From an uncultured Erysipelotrichaceae bacterium (GTDB lineage Bacteria; Bacillota_I; Bacilli_A; Erysipelotrichales; Erysipelotrichaceae), in contig CACYXJ010000014.1 in assembly GCA_902778375.1 (NCBI GenBank), positions 1 to 42,622 on the forward strand: a stretch of 42,622 bases of DNA, written 5' to 3'. Numbering within the stretch: the stretch's first letter is position 1; each line of letters opens with the position of its first letter. Below, one piece after another: positions 16,101-25,431 of the stretch. The position numbers and the translations under genes were made by a program. The notes under the pieces are model-generated. The model was not told the DNA's origin, did no database searches, and saw only the letters and a list, made by a program, of their open reading frames with translations.

Positions 16101-16832
16101 CTATTCAGCAGGTGTTACGTAGGTGTTCAGATCGAATACCTTGTTGTCGGTGATCGTGCAGTTGCCTTCCAGATCTTCATAGACAACTGTCACATACAGG
16201 GAAGTGACAGGGTTTTCGGTAACAGTATTGCCGCGGCACAGGAACATGTAGTTCGTACCGGATACAAGCTGTGTTCCGAGCAGCACGACCGGCTTCAGAT
16301 TGACGCCTGTAAAGCCTTCCAGAGCCTTGGAAATCGCGGCTTCGCCTTCGGCGCTGATGCCTGCGACCTTGCCGATGTCGGTGCATGTCCAGCCGCCGAC
16401 AACATTCGGGTCATTGACATTGTCCAGAGTCTTCACGTCAGCGATGTCAATCCGGTTGATTGCCAGAACTTCTGTTTTGCCTTCCAGATTCTTGTAGATG
16501 GTCACAATGGCAAAGCCTTTGTCAGCCTCGGTCGAAACATTCTCGGCCGATGCCAGGAATGCGTAATTCGTGCCGGAGACAACCTGTGTTGCCAGAAGCT
16601 GCACCGGTGTGTATTTGACACCTACCAGACCTTCCATGGCTTCTTCAAACAGGACTTTGTCATTCTCGTCCAGAAGCTGTACATATTCTGTATACGGTGT
16701 CCAGCCGCCGAGAACTGTATCTTCTGCCGTTTCCGGTTTTTCAGCTTCCACAGCCTCCGGTTTTGCGCAGCCGCCGAGGATCAGTGTTCCTGCCATTGCG
16801 GCAGCTGCCAGTACGGTTAAACTCTTCTTCAT
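16101..16832 (-). CDS. Lipoprotein with two tandem cystatin-like domains
   Basis: This 243-residue secreted lipoprotein has signal peptide 1-21 with lipobox LGGC (Cys22). Two homologous domains of about 104 residues follow. Each starts with GGW (42-44 and 146-148), has a central helix ending in ALEG/AMEG and then T-Q-[VL]-V-S-G-T-N-Y (82-90 and 187-195). In animal and plant cystatins the N-terminal Gly and the QxVxG hairpin are the parts that enter the papain active site; the domain order here matches that fold. Beta strands with IYKNLEG or VYEDLEG follow, as in cystatins. An inhibitor of C1-type cysteine proteases at the cell surface is thus a fair inference. The start has AGGAGGT 6 bases upstream, and the gene has its own promoter and terminator. 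Confidence 0.8.
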   Translation of the reverse strand: MKKSLTVLAAAAMAGTLILGGCAKPEAVEAEKPETAEDTVLGGWTPYTEYVQLLDENDKVLFEEAMEGLVGVKYTPVQLLATQVVSGTNYAFLASAENVSTEADKGFAIVTIYKNLEGKTEVLAINRIDIADVKTLDNVNDPNVVGGWTCTDIGKVAGISAEGEAAISKALEGFTGVNLKPVVLLGTQLVSGTNYMFLCRGNTVTENPVTSLYVTVVYEDLEGNCTITDNKVFDLNTYVTPAE

Positions 16833-16868
16833 TTCTTTACCTCCTGCCGGGATTTCTCCCAGCTCTTT

Positions 16869-16896
16869 ATAATATATCTTATTGCCGCAAATGCAA
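16869..16896 (-). promoter_or_regulatory. Promoter of the cystatin-like lipoprotein gene
   Basis: A minus-strand -35 box TTGCAT (16891-16896) and -10 box TATTAT (16869-16874) are spaced by 16 bases, just downstream of the asparaginase stop. The gene is therefore transcribed independently. Confidence 0.65.
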
Positions 16897-16904
16897 TCCC
16901 TGTT

Positions 16905-17909
16905 CTATGTCAGTTCGCCGCGGATGTTCTTTTCCATGTAATACTTCACCTCTTTGACATCCCTGCAGGTGCTGAAGAGATAATACAGCTTCGTGACGGC
17001 CGCTTCGCTGGTCATGTCGCTGCCGCTGAGGGCTCCTGCCTGCCGCAGCACCGATCCGGCTTCATAAGCCTGCATGTCAACGGTCGCCTGCGGACACTGC
17101 GAACAGACGACAACGACCGCGCCGTTGCCGGTCGCTTCTTCCAGCATCGGCAGCAACGCTCCTTCATCATCCGGCAGATTTCCCGATCCGAACGTTTCCA
17201 GAACGATTCCCTGCAGTTTGCTGCAGACGACACTGGCAAACAGCGGGAAGCGGATACCCGGGAAGACCTTCAGGATACCGATCGGAATGTTTTTGAACGG
17301 CTGACATTCAAACTCCTCTTCCGGCGGTTCCCGTAATACGGATTTATGATAGCGGATCGCGATTCCGGCAGTTGCCAGATCAGGGTAATTGGGTGAGATA
17401 AATGCCTGCATTCCGTCTGCCGAGAACTTCGTCGCCCGGTTGCCGCGCAGCAGATGACCGCCAAAATAGATGCAGACTTCCCGGACGATCGCCTCGCCGG
17501 CAATGATCAGGGAAGTGATCAGGTTGTCCCTTCCGTCGCTGCGTGTCTCACAGAGCGGAATCTGCGAACCGGTCAGGATCACCGGTTTGCGCAGCCCTTT
17601 CAGCATGAATGAAAGTGCCGAGGCGGTATACGCCATGGTATCGGTTCCGTGCAGGATCACGAAGCCGCTGTACTTCTCATAATTGTCGGAAATCAGCTGG
17701 CCGATCATGTTCCATTCCGCCACTGCCATGCGGCTGGAATCAAGAAGCGGGTCTGTTTCCATAAAATCCCATTCCGGCATTCCTTCCGCCTTCAGGGAAT
17801 CCATATGAAAGATTGCCTGGCGGAAATATGCTCCGTCCGGCTGATAACCCTTTTCAGTTTTCGTCATGCCGATCGTTCCGCCGGTATGAAGAATCAGTAC
17901 CCTGCTCAC
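16905..17909 (-). CDS. L-asparaginase (type I-like)
   Basis: This 334-residue enzyme hydrolyses asparagine to aspartate and ammonia. Catalytic Thr12 lies in HTGGTIGM and the second catalytic triad lies in HGTDTMAYT. There is no signal peptide, so it is cytosolic. The start is a GTG at 17909: GGAGG lies just upstream and the GTG overlaps the stop of the preceding lipoprotein gene (GTGA), so its translation is coupled. No other ATG near the N terminus keeps the TGGT motif in register. Confidence 0.92.
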   Translation of the reverse strand: MSRVLILHTGGTIGMTKTEKGYQPDGAYFRQAIFHMDSLKAEGMPEWDFMETDPLLDSSRMAVAEWNMIGQLISDNYEKYSGFVILHGTDTMAYTASALSFMLKGLRKPVILTGSQIPLCETRSDGRDNLITSLIIAGEAIVREVCIYFGGHLLRGNRATKFSADGMQAFISPNYPDLATAGIAIRYHKSVLREPPEEEFECQPFKNIPIGILKVFPGIRFPLFASVVCSKLQGIVLETFGSGNLPDDEGALLPMLEEATGNGAVVVVCSQCPQATVDMQAYEAGSVLRQAGALSGSDMTSEAAVTKLYYLFSTCRDVKEVKYYMEKNIRGELT

Positions 17910-18571
17910 ATTTCCTCCGTTGTTTCATTCTTTTTCTGCAGCATCCAGTAACCGCCGCCGGCAGCAATCAGGACACCGCCGGCGATCAGAAGAAGCGTGG
18001 AAAGCGGCAGACCCGCCTTACTGCTGACAACGATTTCATCGGTTCCCGCCGGAAGATCCAGCACGTCAATGAATACATGCTTTCCATCTACTGTTCCGAC
18101 ATTGCTGGTAGCTGCAGCAGGCATATTGATCTCGATTGTGACCTGGGCCCCATACTGCTTCAGATCGTTTAAACTGAAATCCATACCGCTCATCACCGAA
18201 GAAGCCAGTTCATTTGTCAGGGCGGCGACCGGAAAACGCAGCGTGACCGTGCCGTCCGCTACTTCCGCTTTCACCTCATCACTGGTAATTCCGGAAACGG
18301 TAACACCGGTATATACCGTATCGCCCTCTGTTTCCTCAGCCTTTTTGACTGAAGCAAGCGGATACTGTTTGCGGTATTCGCTGATCATGGAATCGATCTG
18401 TTCTTCCATATTCGCACCGTTGAAATTCAGCAGATCTTCCTGCAGCAGCAATGTCATTGTGCTTTTTATCTTGCCGGATGAATCCACGTCCAGTTTCATA
18501 CGCATTCTGACACATCCGCACAGGGCAAACGCGCATACAGCCGCCAGTAATCTCAGTATTGTCTTTTTCAT
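17906..18571 (-). CDS. LppM-like lipoprotein with C-terminal transmembrane segment
   Basis: This 221-residue envelope protein has a signal peptide whose lipobox is LCGC (Cys20). It is followed by RMRMKLDVDSSGKIKSTM, the pattern of LppM/DUF3153-type beta proteins. After a small alpha/beta domain a hydrophobic helix lies at about residues 190-211, before a Lys/Glu tail, so the protein could be held at both ends. Function is unknown. Its stop overlaps the GTG start of the asparaginase gene, which implies joint expression without an obvious biochemical link. A weak AGGA lies 9 bases upstream of the ATG. Confidence 0.75.
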   Translation of the reverse strand: MKKTILRLLAAVCAFALCGCVRMRMKLDVDSSGKIKSTMTLLLQEDLLNFNGANMEEQIDSMISEYRKQYPLASVKKAEETEGDTVYTGVTVSGITSDEVKAEVADGTVTLRFPVAALTNELASSVMSGMDFSLNDLKQYGAQVTIEINMPAAATSNVGTVDGKHVFIDVLDLPAGTDEIVVSSKAGLPLSTLLLIAGGVLIAAGGGYWMLQKKNETTEEM

Positions 18572-18601
18572 ATTGTTATTCCTGTATTTCCTGTTATTCC
18601 G

Positions 18602-18610
18602 ATTATATCA
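18602..18610 (-). promoter_or_regulatory. Extended -10 promoter of the LppM-like/asparaginase pair
   Basis: The minus strand reads TGATATAAT about 30 bases upstream of the lipoprotein ATG. The expected -35 zone falls in the T run of the pfp terminator and is not consensus. Confidence 0.5.
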
Positions 18611-18620
18611 TGCAGATCAT

Positions 18621-18653
18621 AAAAAAAAGAACCGGCGCGCCTTGCACCGGTTC
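18621..18653 (-). terminator. Terminator of pfp
   Basis: On the minus strand GAACCGG and CCGGTTC close a 25-base hairpin with an inner GC-rich part, followed by eight T with one A after. Confidence 0.9.
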
Positions 18654-18667
18654 GTGGAGCTGATTAA

Positions 18668-20329
18668 TTATTCGCCTTTTTCAAGAGCCAGAGTTCTTGT
18701 TGTCAGATCGCAGACTTCAGACGGTCCATAGTACTGGATCGCACCCGGATATGTGTAAGCTGTTTCGACAGCCCATGCATCTCTGTGTGCCTCGAAATAC
18801 TTGAACGGTTTGCCTTCGAGTTCGACGAGAGCCTTTCTGATGACCGGCTTGTCTTCGCCGTGTCTTCTTTCCATGTTCATCATCTTCGTGATCGGCATGC
18901 CGCCTGCTACCCATTCATCAGCCGGCTTGGACAGGTTGGAAATCTTGGAGAGATATCCGTTGTATCCGTACTGGATCAGCATGAAGGCATTGTAGCCCAG
19001 GGAATAGCAGTAGTCAGCGTCGAAGTTGGACGGGAATGCGCATCTTCCTTCATAGCCGAAGAAGTGATGCAGCGGGCTGAACTTGCCGTTGTATTTGCCG
19101 GCAGCTTTTCTTTCCGCCAGTTTTGCGGCAACCAGACCGGAGAACAGCTTCTCGGATTCGATCAGGGATACCTGGACGTTTCCATGCGGGTCTCTTTCCA
19201 GGAACAGCTGCTGCTGGATCGTTACCGGCAGGATCTTGAAGACATCCATGGATTCCTTTGTCAGGCCCTTTTCGATGAATGCATACTTGTCATCCCATGT
19301 CGGCAGAGCGTTGAATTCCTCAGCCTTCTTGCCGGCGAGCAGTTCGTTGATTTCCTGGATCAGCTTATTGAATTCCGGAACGAATTCAACAACGCCTTCG
19401 GGAATGATCGCGACGCCGAAGTTCATGCCGTTGTCAGCTCTCTTGTTGACGGAATCGGCAATGTAGTCGGCGATTTCGGACAGGGACTGCTTCTTGGCAG
19501 CGACTTCCTCGGAGATCAGGCAGACGTTCGGCTGTGTTTCCAGTGCGCATTCAAGAGCGACGTGGGAAGCGGAACGGCCCATGACCTTGACGAAGTGCCA
19601 GTACTTCTTGGCGGAGTTGGCATCTCTTTCAATGTTGCCGATTACTTCGCTGTATGTCTTTGTGGCTGTGTCGAAACCGAAAGAGCATTCGATGTCTTCG
19701 TTCTTCAGGTCGCCGTCGATTGTCTTCGGGCAGCCGATGACCTGGACGCCTGTGTTGTGAGCCGCAAAGTATTCTGCCAGAACCGCAGCGTTGGTGTTGG
19801 AGTCGTCACCGCCGATGATTACGATTGCTGTAATGCCATGCTTCTTGCAGACTTCCGCCGCAACAGCGAACTGGTCCTCGGATTCCAGCTTCGTTCTGCC
19901 GGAACCGATGATATCGAAACCGCCGGTGTTTCTGAACTGATCGATGTATTCATCGTCGAATACCAGATAATCGTCATCCAGCAGTCCGCTCGGGCCGTTC
20001 TTGAAGCCGAACAGTTCGTTCTCGCTGTTGGTTGCTTTCAGTGCGTCATACAGGCCGCAGACTACGTTGTGTCCGCCCGGAGCCTGGCCGCCGGAGAGAA
20101 TGACACCGACAACCTGCTTCTTGGCTTCGGAAGTATTCTGTCCCTTGGCAAATGTGATTTCCTTCTTGCCGTATGTGTTCGGGAAAAGAGCCTTGATCTT
20201 CTCCTGGTCGGCAACACTCTGTGTCTCTTCGCCTTCCTTGACGCAGATTTCCGAAATGCCGTTTCTCAGCATTCCCGGAAGCTTCGGTTCATACTGAAGT
20301 CTCAGCTTCTGAAGTGGTGAAATATTCAT
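18668..20329 (-). CDS. pfp: Pyrophosphate-dependent 6-phosphofructokinase
   Basis: This 553-residue enzyme phosphorylates fructose 6-phosphate, probably with pyrophosphate. It has the long-form (plant beta-like) layout. The phosphoryl-donor loop is [11 protein letters not shown] and [10 protein letters not shown] carries the GGDD that marks PPi users in place of the ATP-type [13 protein letters not shown] holds the catalytic Asp and [11 protein letters not shown] follows. AGGAG lies 9 bases before the ATG. It is monocistronic between its own promoter and terminator. Use of PPi in glycolysis saves ATP and fits a fermentative anaerobe. Confidence 0.94.
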   Translation of the reverse strand: MNISPLQKLRLQYEPKLPGMLRNGISEICVKEGEETQSVADQEKIKALFPNTYGKKEITFAKGQNTSEAKKQVVGVILSGGQAPGGHNVVCGLYDALKATNSENELFGFKNGPSGLLDDDYLVFDDEYIDQFRNTGGFDIIGSGRTKLESEDQFAVAAEVCKKHGITAIVIIGGDDSNTNAAVLAEYFAAHNTGVQVIGCPKTIDGDLKNEDIECSFGFDTATKTYSEVIGNIERDANSAKKYWHFVKVMGRSASHVALECALETQPNVCLISEEVAAKKQSLSEIADYIADSVNKRADNGMNFGVAIIPEGVVEFVPEFNKLIQEINELLAGKKAEEFNALPTWDDKYAFIEKGLTKESMDVFKILPVTIQQQLFLERDPHGNVQVSLIESEKLFSGLVAAKLAERKAAGKYNGKFSPLHHFFGYEGRCAFPSNFDADYCYSLGYNAFMLIQYGYNGYLSKISNLSKPADEWVAGGMPITKMMNMERRHGEDKPVIRKALVELEGKPFKYFEAHRDAWAVETAYTYPGAIQYYGPSEVCDLTTRTLALEKGE

Positions 20330-20357
20330 ATTATCTACTCCTTTTTCTACTATCCAA

Positions 20358-20386
20358 ATGATAAATCATTTATGGCTCAAAGTGAA
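20358..20386 (-). promoter_or_regulatory. Promoter of pfp
   Basis: Minus-strand TTCACT (20381-20386) and TATCAT (20358-20363) are separated by 17 bases, about 30 bases upstream of the pfp ATG. Confidence 0.6.
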
Positions 20387-20420
20387 TACCTCTGCCGCTT
20401 TTCAGACTGTCTTTTCCATC

Positions 20421-20444
20421 AGAAAAGCGCCCCTGCGGACGCTT
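20421..20444 (-). terminator. Probable terminator after hscC
   Basis: Minus-strand AAGCGTCC pairs with GGGCGCTT (one G-U pair) around a 4-base loop, followed by TTTTC, starting 13 bases after the hscC stop. The T run is short. Confidence 0.55.
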
Positions 20445-20456
20445 GTGATCTGTTGT

Positions 20457-22163
20457 TCAGGACAGCAGCCTGGCGCTCTCCCCCTTTTCCAGGGAATCGA
20501 GCAGTTCCAGGAGTTCCTGGCGTTTTTTTGCCACGTCGAGACGGGTGCCGCTGCGCATTGTTTCCTCGAAGGAGGCAGCCGCTTCCTCGATGACAGTCCG
20601 GTCTTTTCCCGAAGCCTCCTCATAGATTCTTTCGGTTTTCAGAAGCGCGTATACATTCTCCTCGTCCTCGCGCGGATTCTGTTTCAGATACTGCAGCCGC
20701 TGCAGGCGCTCCTCGGCTTCCTGATCGCTGATGCGGTTCTCCTCATCCTGGATGATGATCTTTTTTTCCAGACCGGTCGAAACGACCCTGACCTCGACTT
20801 CCAGCAGGGAGTTGATGTCATAGGTATAGGTGATTTCGATTGCCTCCTGACCGCGCGGTCCTTTCGGCACTTCGACACTCAGTTCGCCGATCTTCAGGTT
20901 GTTGGCTGCGATCCGGCTTTCACCCTGCAGCACCTTGACCCTGACCCATTCCTGGTCGTCGTAGGCGGTACAGACGGTCTGGCTGCGGCTGACCGGGATG
21001 ACCGTGTTGCGTTCGATGATCGGCAGGTATCTGCCCTCTTCCATGAACGCACCGCTGCCGGAAATCACTTCCGTACCGAGCGTGAACGGACAGACATCAG
21101 TCAGGATCACTTCCTGGATCTCCTCCTGTCTTTCCTTCATCGCGCAGGACAGTGCCGCGCCTTCGGCAACCGCCGTATCGGGATCGACGGAATACTCCGG
21201 ATAGATGCCTGTCATGCGCTGGATATAGGATCTCACCAGCGGGAGCCTTGTCGCCCCGCCGACGAGAATGATCCGGTCCAGATCGTTCAGTGTGATGCGG
21301 GCATCTCTGAGTGCTTTCTCCACCGGTTTGCGCAGCTTCTCAAGCAGACCGAGGCAGGCAGTCTCGTATTCGGAAAGCGAAAACTTTTCTTCATAAATAA
21401 TACCGTTGACCGATGCGCTCATCAGCGATACCGGTTTCCGGGAGAATTCCCTCTTGCATGACTCGGCAGCCTTGTAGATATTGCTCAGTGTCCTGAGATC
21501 CATAATCTTCTGATCCGCCGCAATGCGATTCAGGAACATCTCGGTCAGAACCATTGTGAAATCCTCACCGCCCAGGACATTGTCGCCGGCGACCGCATAC
21601 ACTTCCATGATATTGCGGTAGTATTCAAGAACCGTGACATCGAATGTACCGCCGCCGAGGTCAAGTACCATACAGCACTCGCTGGTGCCGCTTTCACCGA
21701 TGCCGTAGGCAATGGCGGAAGCTGTCGGTTCATTGATGATGCGGCTGACATTCAGTCCGGCCAGTTCGCCGGCCTGCTTGGTCGCCCGCCGCTGACGGTC
21801 GTTGAAATATGCCGGAACCGAAATGATTGCTTCACTGACTTCCTCCTTGAGATATGTTTCAGCATCCTCCTTCAGGGAGCGCAGCACAAAAGCTGACAGT
21901 TCCTCGGAGGAAAATGTCATCTCGCCAAGTGTGTATTTCTTATCGGTTCCCATCGTTCTCTTGAACAGACGCGCCATCCGGTCGGGATGCAGATATCCGA
22001 ATTCCCGGGCTGTCTCGCCGACCAGGATCTGACCGTTTTCATCAACGCTGACCACGGAAGGCGTAAGACTTCCGCCCAGCCGGTTCGGTATGATCTCCAC
22101 CTTGCCGTTTTGGAAACAGGCAGCCAGGCTGTTCGTCGTTCCAAGATCGATTCCTATGAGCAT
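20457..22163 (-). CDS. hscC: HscC-type Hsp70 chaperone
   Basis: This 568-residue Hsp70 has the full ATPase domain: IDLGTTNS at 5-12, [31 protein letters not shown] and LVGGATRLP. The substrate-binding region starts [11 protein letters not shown] and [13 protein letters not shown], and the lid is short. It lacks the EEVD-like end of DnaK. The wording [18 protein letters not shown] and PIIERNT closely matches E. coli HscC, a specialised Hsp70 that works with a dedicated J protein. Here it starts 3 bases after a giant J-like/TPR gene, its probable partner. Clients are unknown. Confidence 0.9.
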   Translation of the reverse strand: MLIGIDLGTTNSLAACFQNGKVEIIPNRLGGSLTPSVVSVDENGQILVGETAREFGYLHPDRMARLFKRTMGTDKKYTLGEMTFSSEELSAFVLRSLKEDAETYLKEEVSEAIISVPAYFNDRQRRATKQAGELAGLNVSRIINEPTASAIAYGIGESGTSECCMVLDLGGGTFDVTVLEYYRNIMEVYAVAGDNVLGGEDFTMVLTEMFLNRIAADQKIMDLRTLSNIYKAAESCKREFSRKPVSLMSASVNGIIYEEKFSLSEYETACLGLLEKLRKPVEKALRDARITLNDLDRIILVGGATRLPLVRSYIQRMTGIYPEYSVDPDTAVAEGAALSCAMKERQEEIQEVILTDVCPFTLGTEVISGSGAFMEEGRYLPIIERNTVIPVSRSQTVCTAYDDQEWVRVKVLQGESRIAANNLKIGELSVEVPKGPRGQEAIEITYTYDINSLLEVEVRVVSTGLEKKIIIQDEENRISDQEAEERLQRLQYLKQNPREDEENVYALLKTERIYEEASGKDRTVIEEAAASFEETMRSGTRLDVAKKRQELLELLDSLEKGESARLLS

Positions 22164-22166
22164 AAA

Positions 22167-25100
22167 TCACTTCACTTTCTTTTTCAGATTGCGTTCGGCA
22201 ATCAGGAAATCTTCTTCATCAGGATACAGTTTCTGCCCCTCGCAGGCAATCTCATATGCCTTTTCGTAATTGCCGAAAATTTCCTCTGCTTCCATCCGGA
22301 AGATATCCGCATCCTTGCATGTGTGTTCCGGACATGACTGGCAGAACGGAAGCTTTTTGCATTCCTCGATTGCCTGTTCCGCTTCCTCTTTTTTGCCGAG
22401 GATGGCAAGCAGACGGATCTTGCGGGCCATGAACAGAAGCTTGTCGGTTTCGAATTCAGCCAGCTTGCTGTCGACTTCCTTCATTGCCGTGGCCGCATAC
22501 ACACGGGCATTTTCATAATCGCCGAGCCGGTAATAGCACATCGCCAGGGCTCCCTGGATCCGCGAGATATCGAATCCGTCGCGCTCCATCCGGTATTTCA
22601 GCCATATGTGCAGTTGCTTCAGCTGTTTCTTATAATCTCCGAAGCATTCGGAAATGATATGATCCACTTCCAGTGCCCGGTCGGGATGCAGATGGCCGGA
22701 TACCAGCCTGTTTTCCAGCATGGCGCCTTCAAAGTCACCGCGGTACAGATGCAGGAGAATGCCGCAGTCGCACAGTTCGCTGTCGGTGCTGTCAACAAGA
22801 GCCCACTGCTTGAGATGCGATTCGGCTTCCTTCAGTCTGCCGGCATGGGCATAGATCTGAAAGATGATACGGTTGCCGTGCGGATAACCGTAGCGGTCCA
22901 TCGCTTCCCTGATGACAGAAACCGCTTCATCGTTTCTCTGCAGTCTCCGCAGGATCGTCGCCTTGCGGACATAATACATGGACTGGTCACCTTCCCTGTC
23001 CCTGACGACCTCGATCGCGGCATCCGCCTCCTGCAGGGCCTTTTCTGTTTCGCCCTGCATGGCATAGACGATGCTGAGACGGAACGGTCCGTCGGCACTG
23101 TTCGGATTGTTTTCCTTCAGATAGATAAAGTGCTGCACGGCTTCTTCCAGCCGGTTCATATACATCAGGCACATGCCGGCATAGAAATGACACGAAATAC
23201 TGCCGCCGGCTACCAGTGCTTTCTCGTAATAGGCAAGAGACATGTCGGCACTGTGCTCAAGATCCTGATAATAGATATAGCCGATCTGCGATTCCACTTC
23301 CGGACCGTGATAGGGATTCTTTTCGAGATCCAGATACATGGAAAGAGCTTCTTCCAGTTTGCCATCGCGGACAAGAAGCCAGGCCTTGTAATCCAGAAGG
23401 CCGTAGTATTCCGGATTGCACCGCAGGCCTTTATCGGCAATCTCCATCAGCACCGCCCTGTCGTTTTCCTCATACGGATCAAGACGGCCGCCCTTGATGC
23501 AGAGGAGCCGGTACATCATCTCCGCGCCGTATTCCAGGCGGATGATATTGTCACCGAGCACGGCAGCCGATTTGTCATACAGTTCTTCTGCCGCAGCGTT
23601 GTCTTTTTCGCAGTCTTCCTTGTAGACACCTTCCGTAAACATCACGGTCGGATCGTCCTGCAGACCGTTATCCAGCAGGAAGTCGATGATTTCCTTCGCA
23701 TTCTCCGCCATTTCGTTATGAATCAGGATACGGGCTTTCAGACAGTAGACATTCAGATCGGAGCGGCAGAGATCAAGCGCTCTTTCGACCGCGTTATATG
23801 CTTCGCGGTCATGATGGGAATGGAAATAGGCATATGCCATCATCAGGAATCCCTGATAGTTTCCCGGATATTCCTTTACCATCTGACGGCAGTATTCCAG
23901 CACCTTCTCATAATCTCTTTCATTCATGCTGAGATCCGTCAGATGCAGCAGCGGTTCCAGTCTGCTGGCGGATACATCCAATGCCTTTTCGTATGATTCC
24001 CGGGCTTTCTCTGTCTGTCCCAGGACACAGCAGCAGTAGCCGAGTCTTGTCAGGACTTCTCCCACGCGGCCGCGGCGGGTAATGTTTTCCTCCGTGTCCG
24101 CCGGCAATGACTGCGCTGTCTCCGCCAGTTTTTCGAGAAGCGGAACAGCCTCCTCATAGCGGTCCATGCTCATGGCGATACTGCTTTTGAGATTGTAGTA
24201 TCCAAAACGGTCATGATAGTCATCCGGCAGCCGTGCAGCCAGTTCGTCCGCTTCTTCATTATGACCATTCTCCAGATACGCCCATGCCAGGTTGACGATT
24301 GATTCCTGATCGGCCGGATCTTCTTCCAGTTTCTTCTTCAGTTTTTCGATAATGACATGGTTGAATTCACTCCGCTTCTGATCGATGTCAAACTGCAGCT
24401 GGCCGTCACCGGCCGAATCCCGCAGCATGCCGTCAAGAATCTTCACCGCTTCCTGATGCCTGTCCTCTTCGGCCAGACAGCAGGCTTCCAGCCAGCGGCG
24501 GCGGAAGTTCTTCTCATCGATCGCTTTCATTTCCTCCAGGACTTCCATGCATTCGGGAATCTTCTTCAGGTCGAAAAGCGCATCGGCAAGCGTCTGTCCG
24601 AGATACAGGTTATCCGCATAGTTTCTGTGCAGATCATACAGTTCCTTCAGAGCCTCCTCGTCCCCGCTCATGCAGCGCACATACAGACTGCCGGCAGTGC
24701 CGTACGGATGCTGCTCGGAAAGCTGCAGCATTTCCGCCATTGCCGCATCCCTGCCTTCGTCGTCCTCGCTGTTTTTCGCTTTCAGATACAGGGAAAGGTA
24801 TTCATGGGCAACATCTCCGTCCTCACCGGGCACAAACAGTTTCATCGGCAGGATATCGGGAAAATGAATGCCGTTGACAACAACATAATCAATAAAATCG
24901 GCAGGATATGTCTGTTTCAGTTCATCCTGTCTTTCCAGCCAGGAGAACTGACTGTCAAAATAAGCCCAGATCTCATGCGCGAGAAAATAGTTTTCCATCA
25001 GGAAACGGATCAGGATATCCTCGCATTCCATCCGGCTGTCCACGGAAAGACAGACGTCACGGTTCAGAAGCTTCTGCCACTCCGTCAGTTCATTGCGGCG

Positions 25101-25334
25101 GCCAAAGCTGTTATAAAGCTGTGCCAGGTCATCCTGCCACTGCTCGATCGGGCTTTTCACTGTGTCGGAAGCATGTTCGTCAGCATATGCCAGAGCCTGT
25201 TCATATGCCTCTCTGAGAGCCTTGAATTCCTCCGGCTTGTCTTCCGGATTGGTCACGGACAGCAGTTCCCTGTAGGCGGTGCGAATGATTCCCCTGTCTG
25301 CTGTCGGTTCAATTTTCAGTATCTTCCAGAACAT
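22167..25334 (-). CDS. Large TPR protein with degenerate N-terminal J domain
   Basis: This 1055-residue protein starts with a J-domain-like segment of about 55 residues, FWKILKIEP then AYRELLSVTNPED then FKALREAYEQAL. The diagnostic HPD that stimulates Hsp70 ATPase is replaced by NPED (29-32). The rest is almost entirely alpha-helical TPR-like repeats with alternating A, Y and L/E positions over about 900 residues. I took the ATG at 25334 because GGAGGG lies 6 bases upstream; the in-frame ATG at 25352 would place that ribosome site inside the protein. It ends 3 bases before hscC. It probably recruits clients or partners to HscC through the TPR superhelix. A CxxC-type cluster (CQSCPEHTC) lies near the C terminus. 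Confidence 0.85.
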   Translation of the reverse strand: MFWKILKIEPTADRGIIRTAYRELLSVTNPEDKPEEFKALREAYEQALAYADEHASDTVKSPIEQWQDDLAQLYNSFGRRNELTEWQKLLNRDVCLSVDSRMECEDILIRFLMENYFLAHEIWAYFDSQFSWLERQDELKQTYPADFIDYVVVNGIHFPDILPMKLFVPGEDGDVAHEYLSLYLKAKNSEDDEGRDAAMAEMLQLSEQHPYGTAGSLYVRCMSGDEEALKELYDLHRNYADNLYLGQTLADALFDLKKIPECMEVLEEMKAIDEKNFRRRWLEACCLAEEDRHQEAVKILDGMLRDSAGDGQLQFDIDQKRSEFNHVIIEKLKKKLEEDPADQESIVNLAWAYLENGHNEEADELAARLPDDYHDRFGYYNLKSSIAMSMDRYEEAVPLLEKLAETAQSLPADTEENITRRGRVGEVLTRLGYCCCVLGQTEKARESYEKALDVSASRLEPLLHLTDLSMNERDYEKVLEYCRQMVKEYPGNYQGFLMMAYAYFHSHHDREAYNAVERALDLCRSDLNVYCLKARILIHNEMAENAKEIIDFLLDNGLQDDPTVMFTEGVYKEDCEKDNAAAEELYDKSAAVLGDNIIRLEYGAEMMYRLLCIKGGRLDPYEENDRAVLMEIADKGLRCNPEYYGLLDYKAWLLVRDGKLEEALSMYLDLEKNPYHGPEVESQIGYIYYQDLEHSADMSLAYYEKALVAGGSISCHFYAGMCLMYMNRLEEAVQHFIYLKENNPNSADGPFRLSIVYAMQGETEKALQEADAAIEVVRDREGDQSMYYVRKATILRRLQRNDEAVSVIREAMDRYGYPHGNRIIFQIYAHAGRLKEAESHLKQWALVDSTDSELCDCGILLHLYRGDFEGAMLENRLVSGHLHPDRALEVDHIISECFGDYKKQLKQLHIWLKYRMERDGFDISRIQGALAMCYYRLGDYENARVYAATAMKEVDSKLAEFETDKLLFMARKIRLLAILGKKEEAEQAIEECKKLPFCQSCPEHTCKDADIFRMEAEEIFGNYEKAYEIACEGQKLYPDEEDFLIAERNLKKKVK

Positions 25335-25359
25335 TTCCTTCCCTCCTGCCATTACTACT

Positions 25360-25365
25360 ATTATA
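25360..25365 (-). promoter_or_regulatory. Probable -10 box of the J-TPR/hscC operon
   Basis: A perfect TATAAT on the minus strand lies 25 bases upstream of the J-TPR start, downstream of the preceding operon's terminator. A clear -35 box was not found; TGTCAG at 18 bases is the nearest candidate. Confidence 0.5.
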
Positions 25366-25398
25366 TTCAGTCAGACTGCTGTGCTGACATAATTCTGT

Positions 25399-25430
25399 AA
25401 AAAAAAGAAAGGGTTCCGTAGAACCTTTCT
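25399..25430 (-). terminator. Terminator after the CARF/HEPN-like gene
   Basis: Minus-strand AGAAAGGTTC, loop TACG, then GAACCCTTTCT (one bulged base) followed by an eight-base T run. It begins one base after the stop codon and isolates the STAS-MATE-CARF operon from the J-TPR/hscC operon. Confidence 0.88.
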
Positions 25431-25431
25431 C

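Noticed and set aside
18785..20320. A 511-codon open frame on the plus strand opposite pfp
   Set aside because: Same effect: an antisense frame kept open by codon bias of pfp, with low-complexity residues and no family pattern.
22608..23996. A 462-codon plus-strand frame opposite the J-TPR gene
   Set aside because: Antisense to clear TPR repeats on the minus strand; no ribosome site and no recognisable domain.
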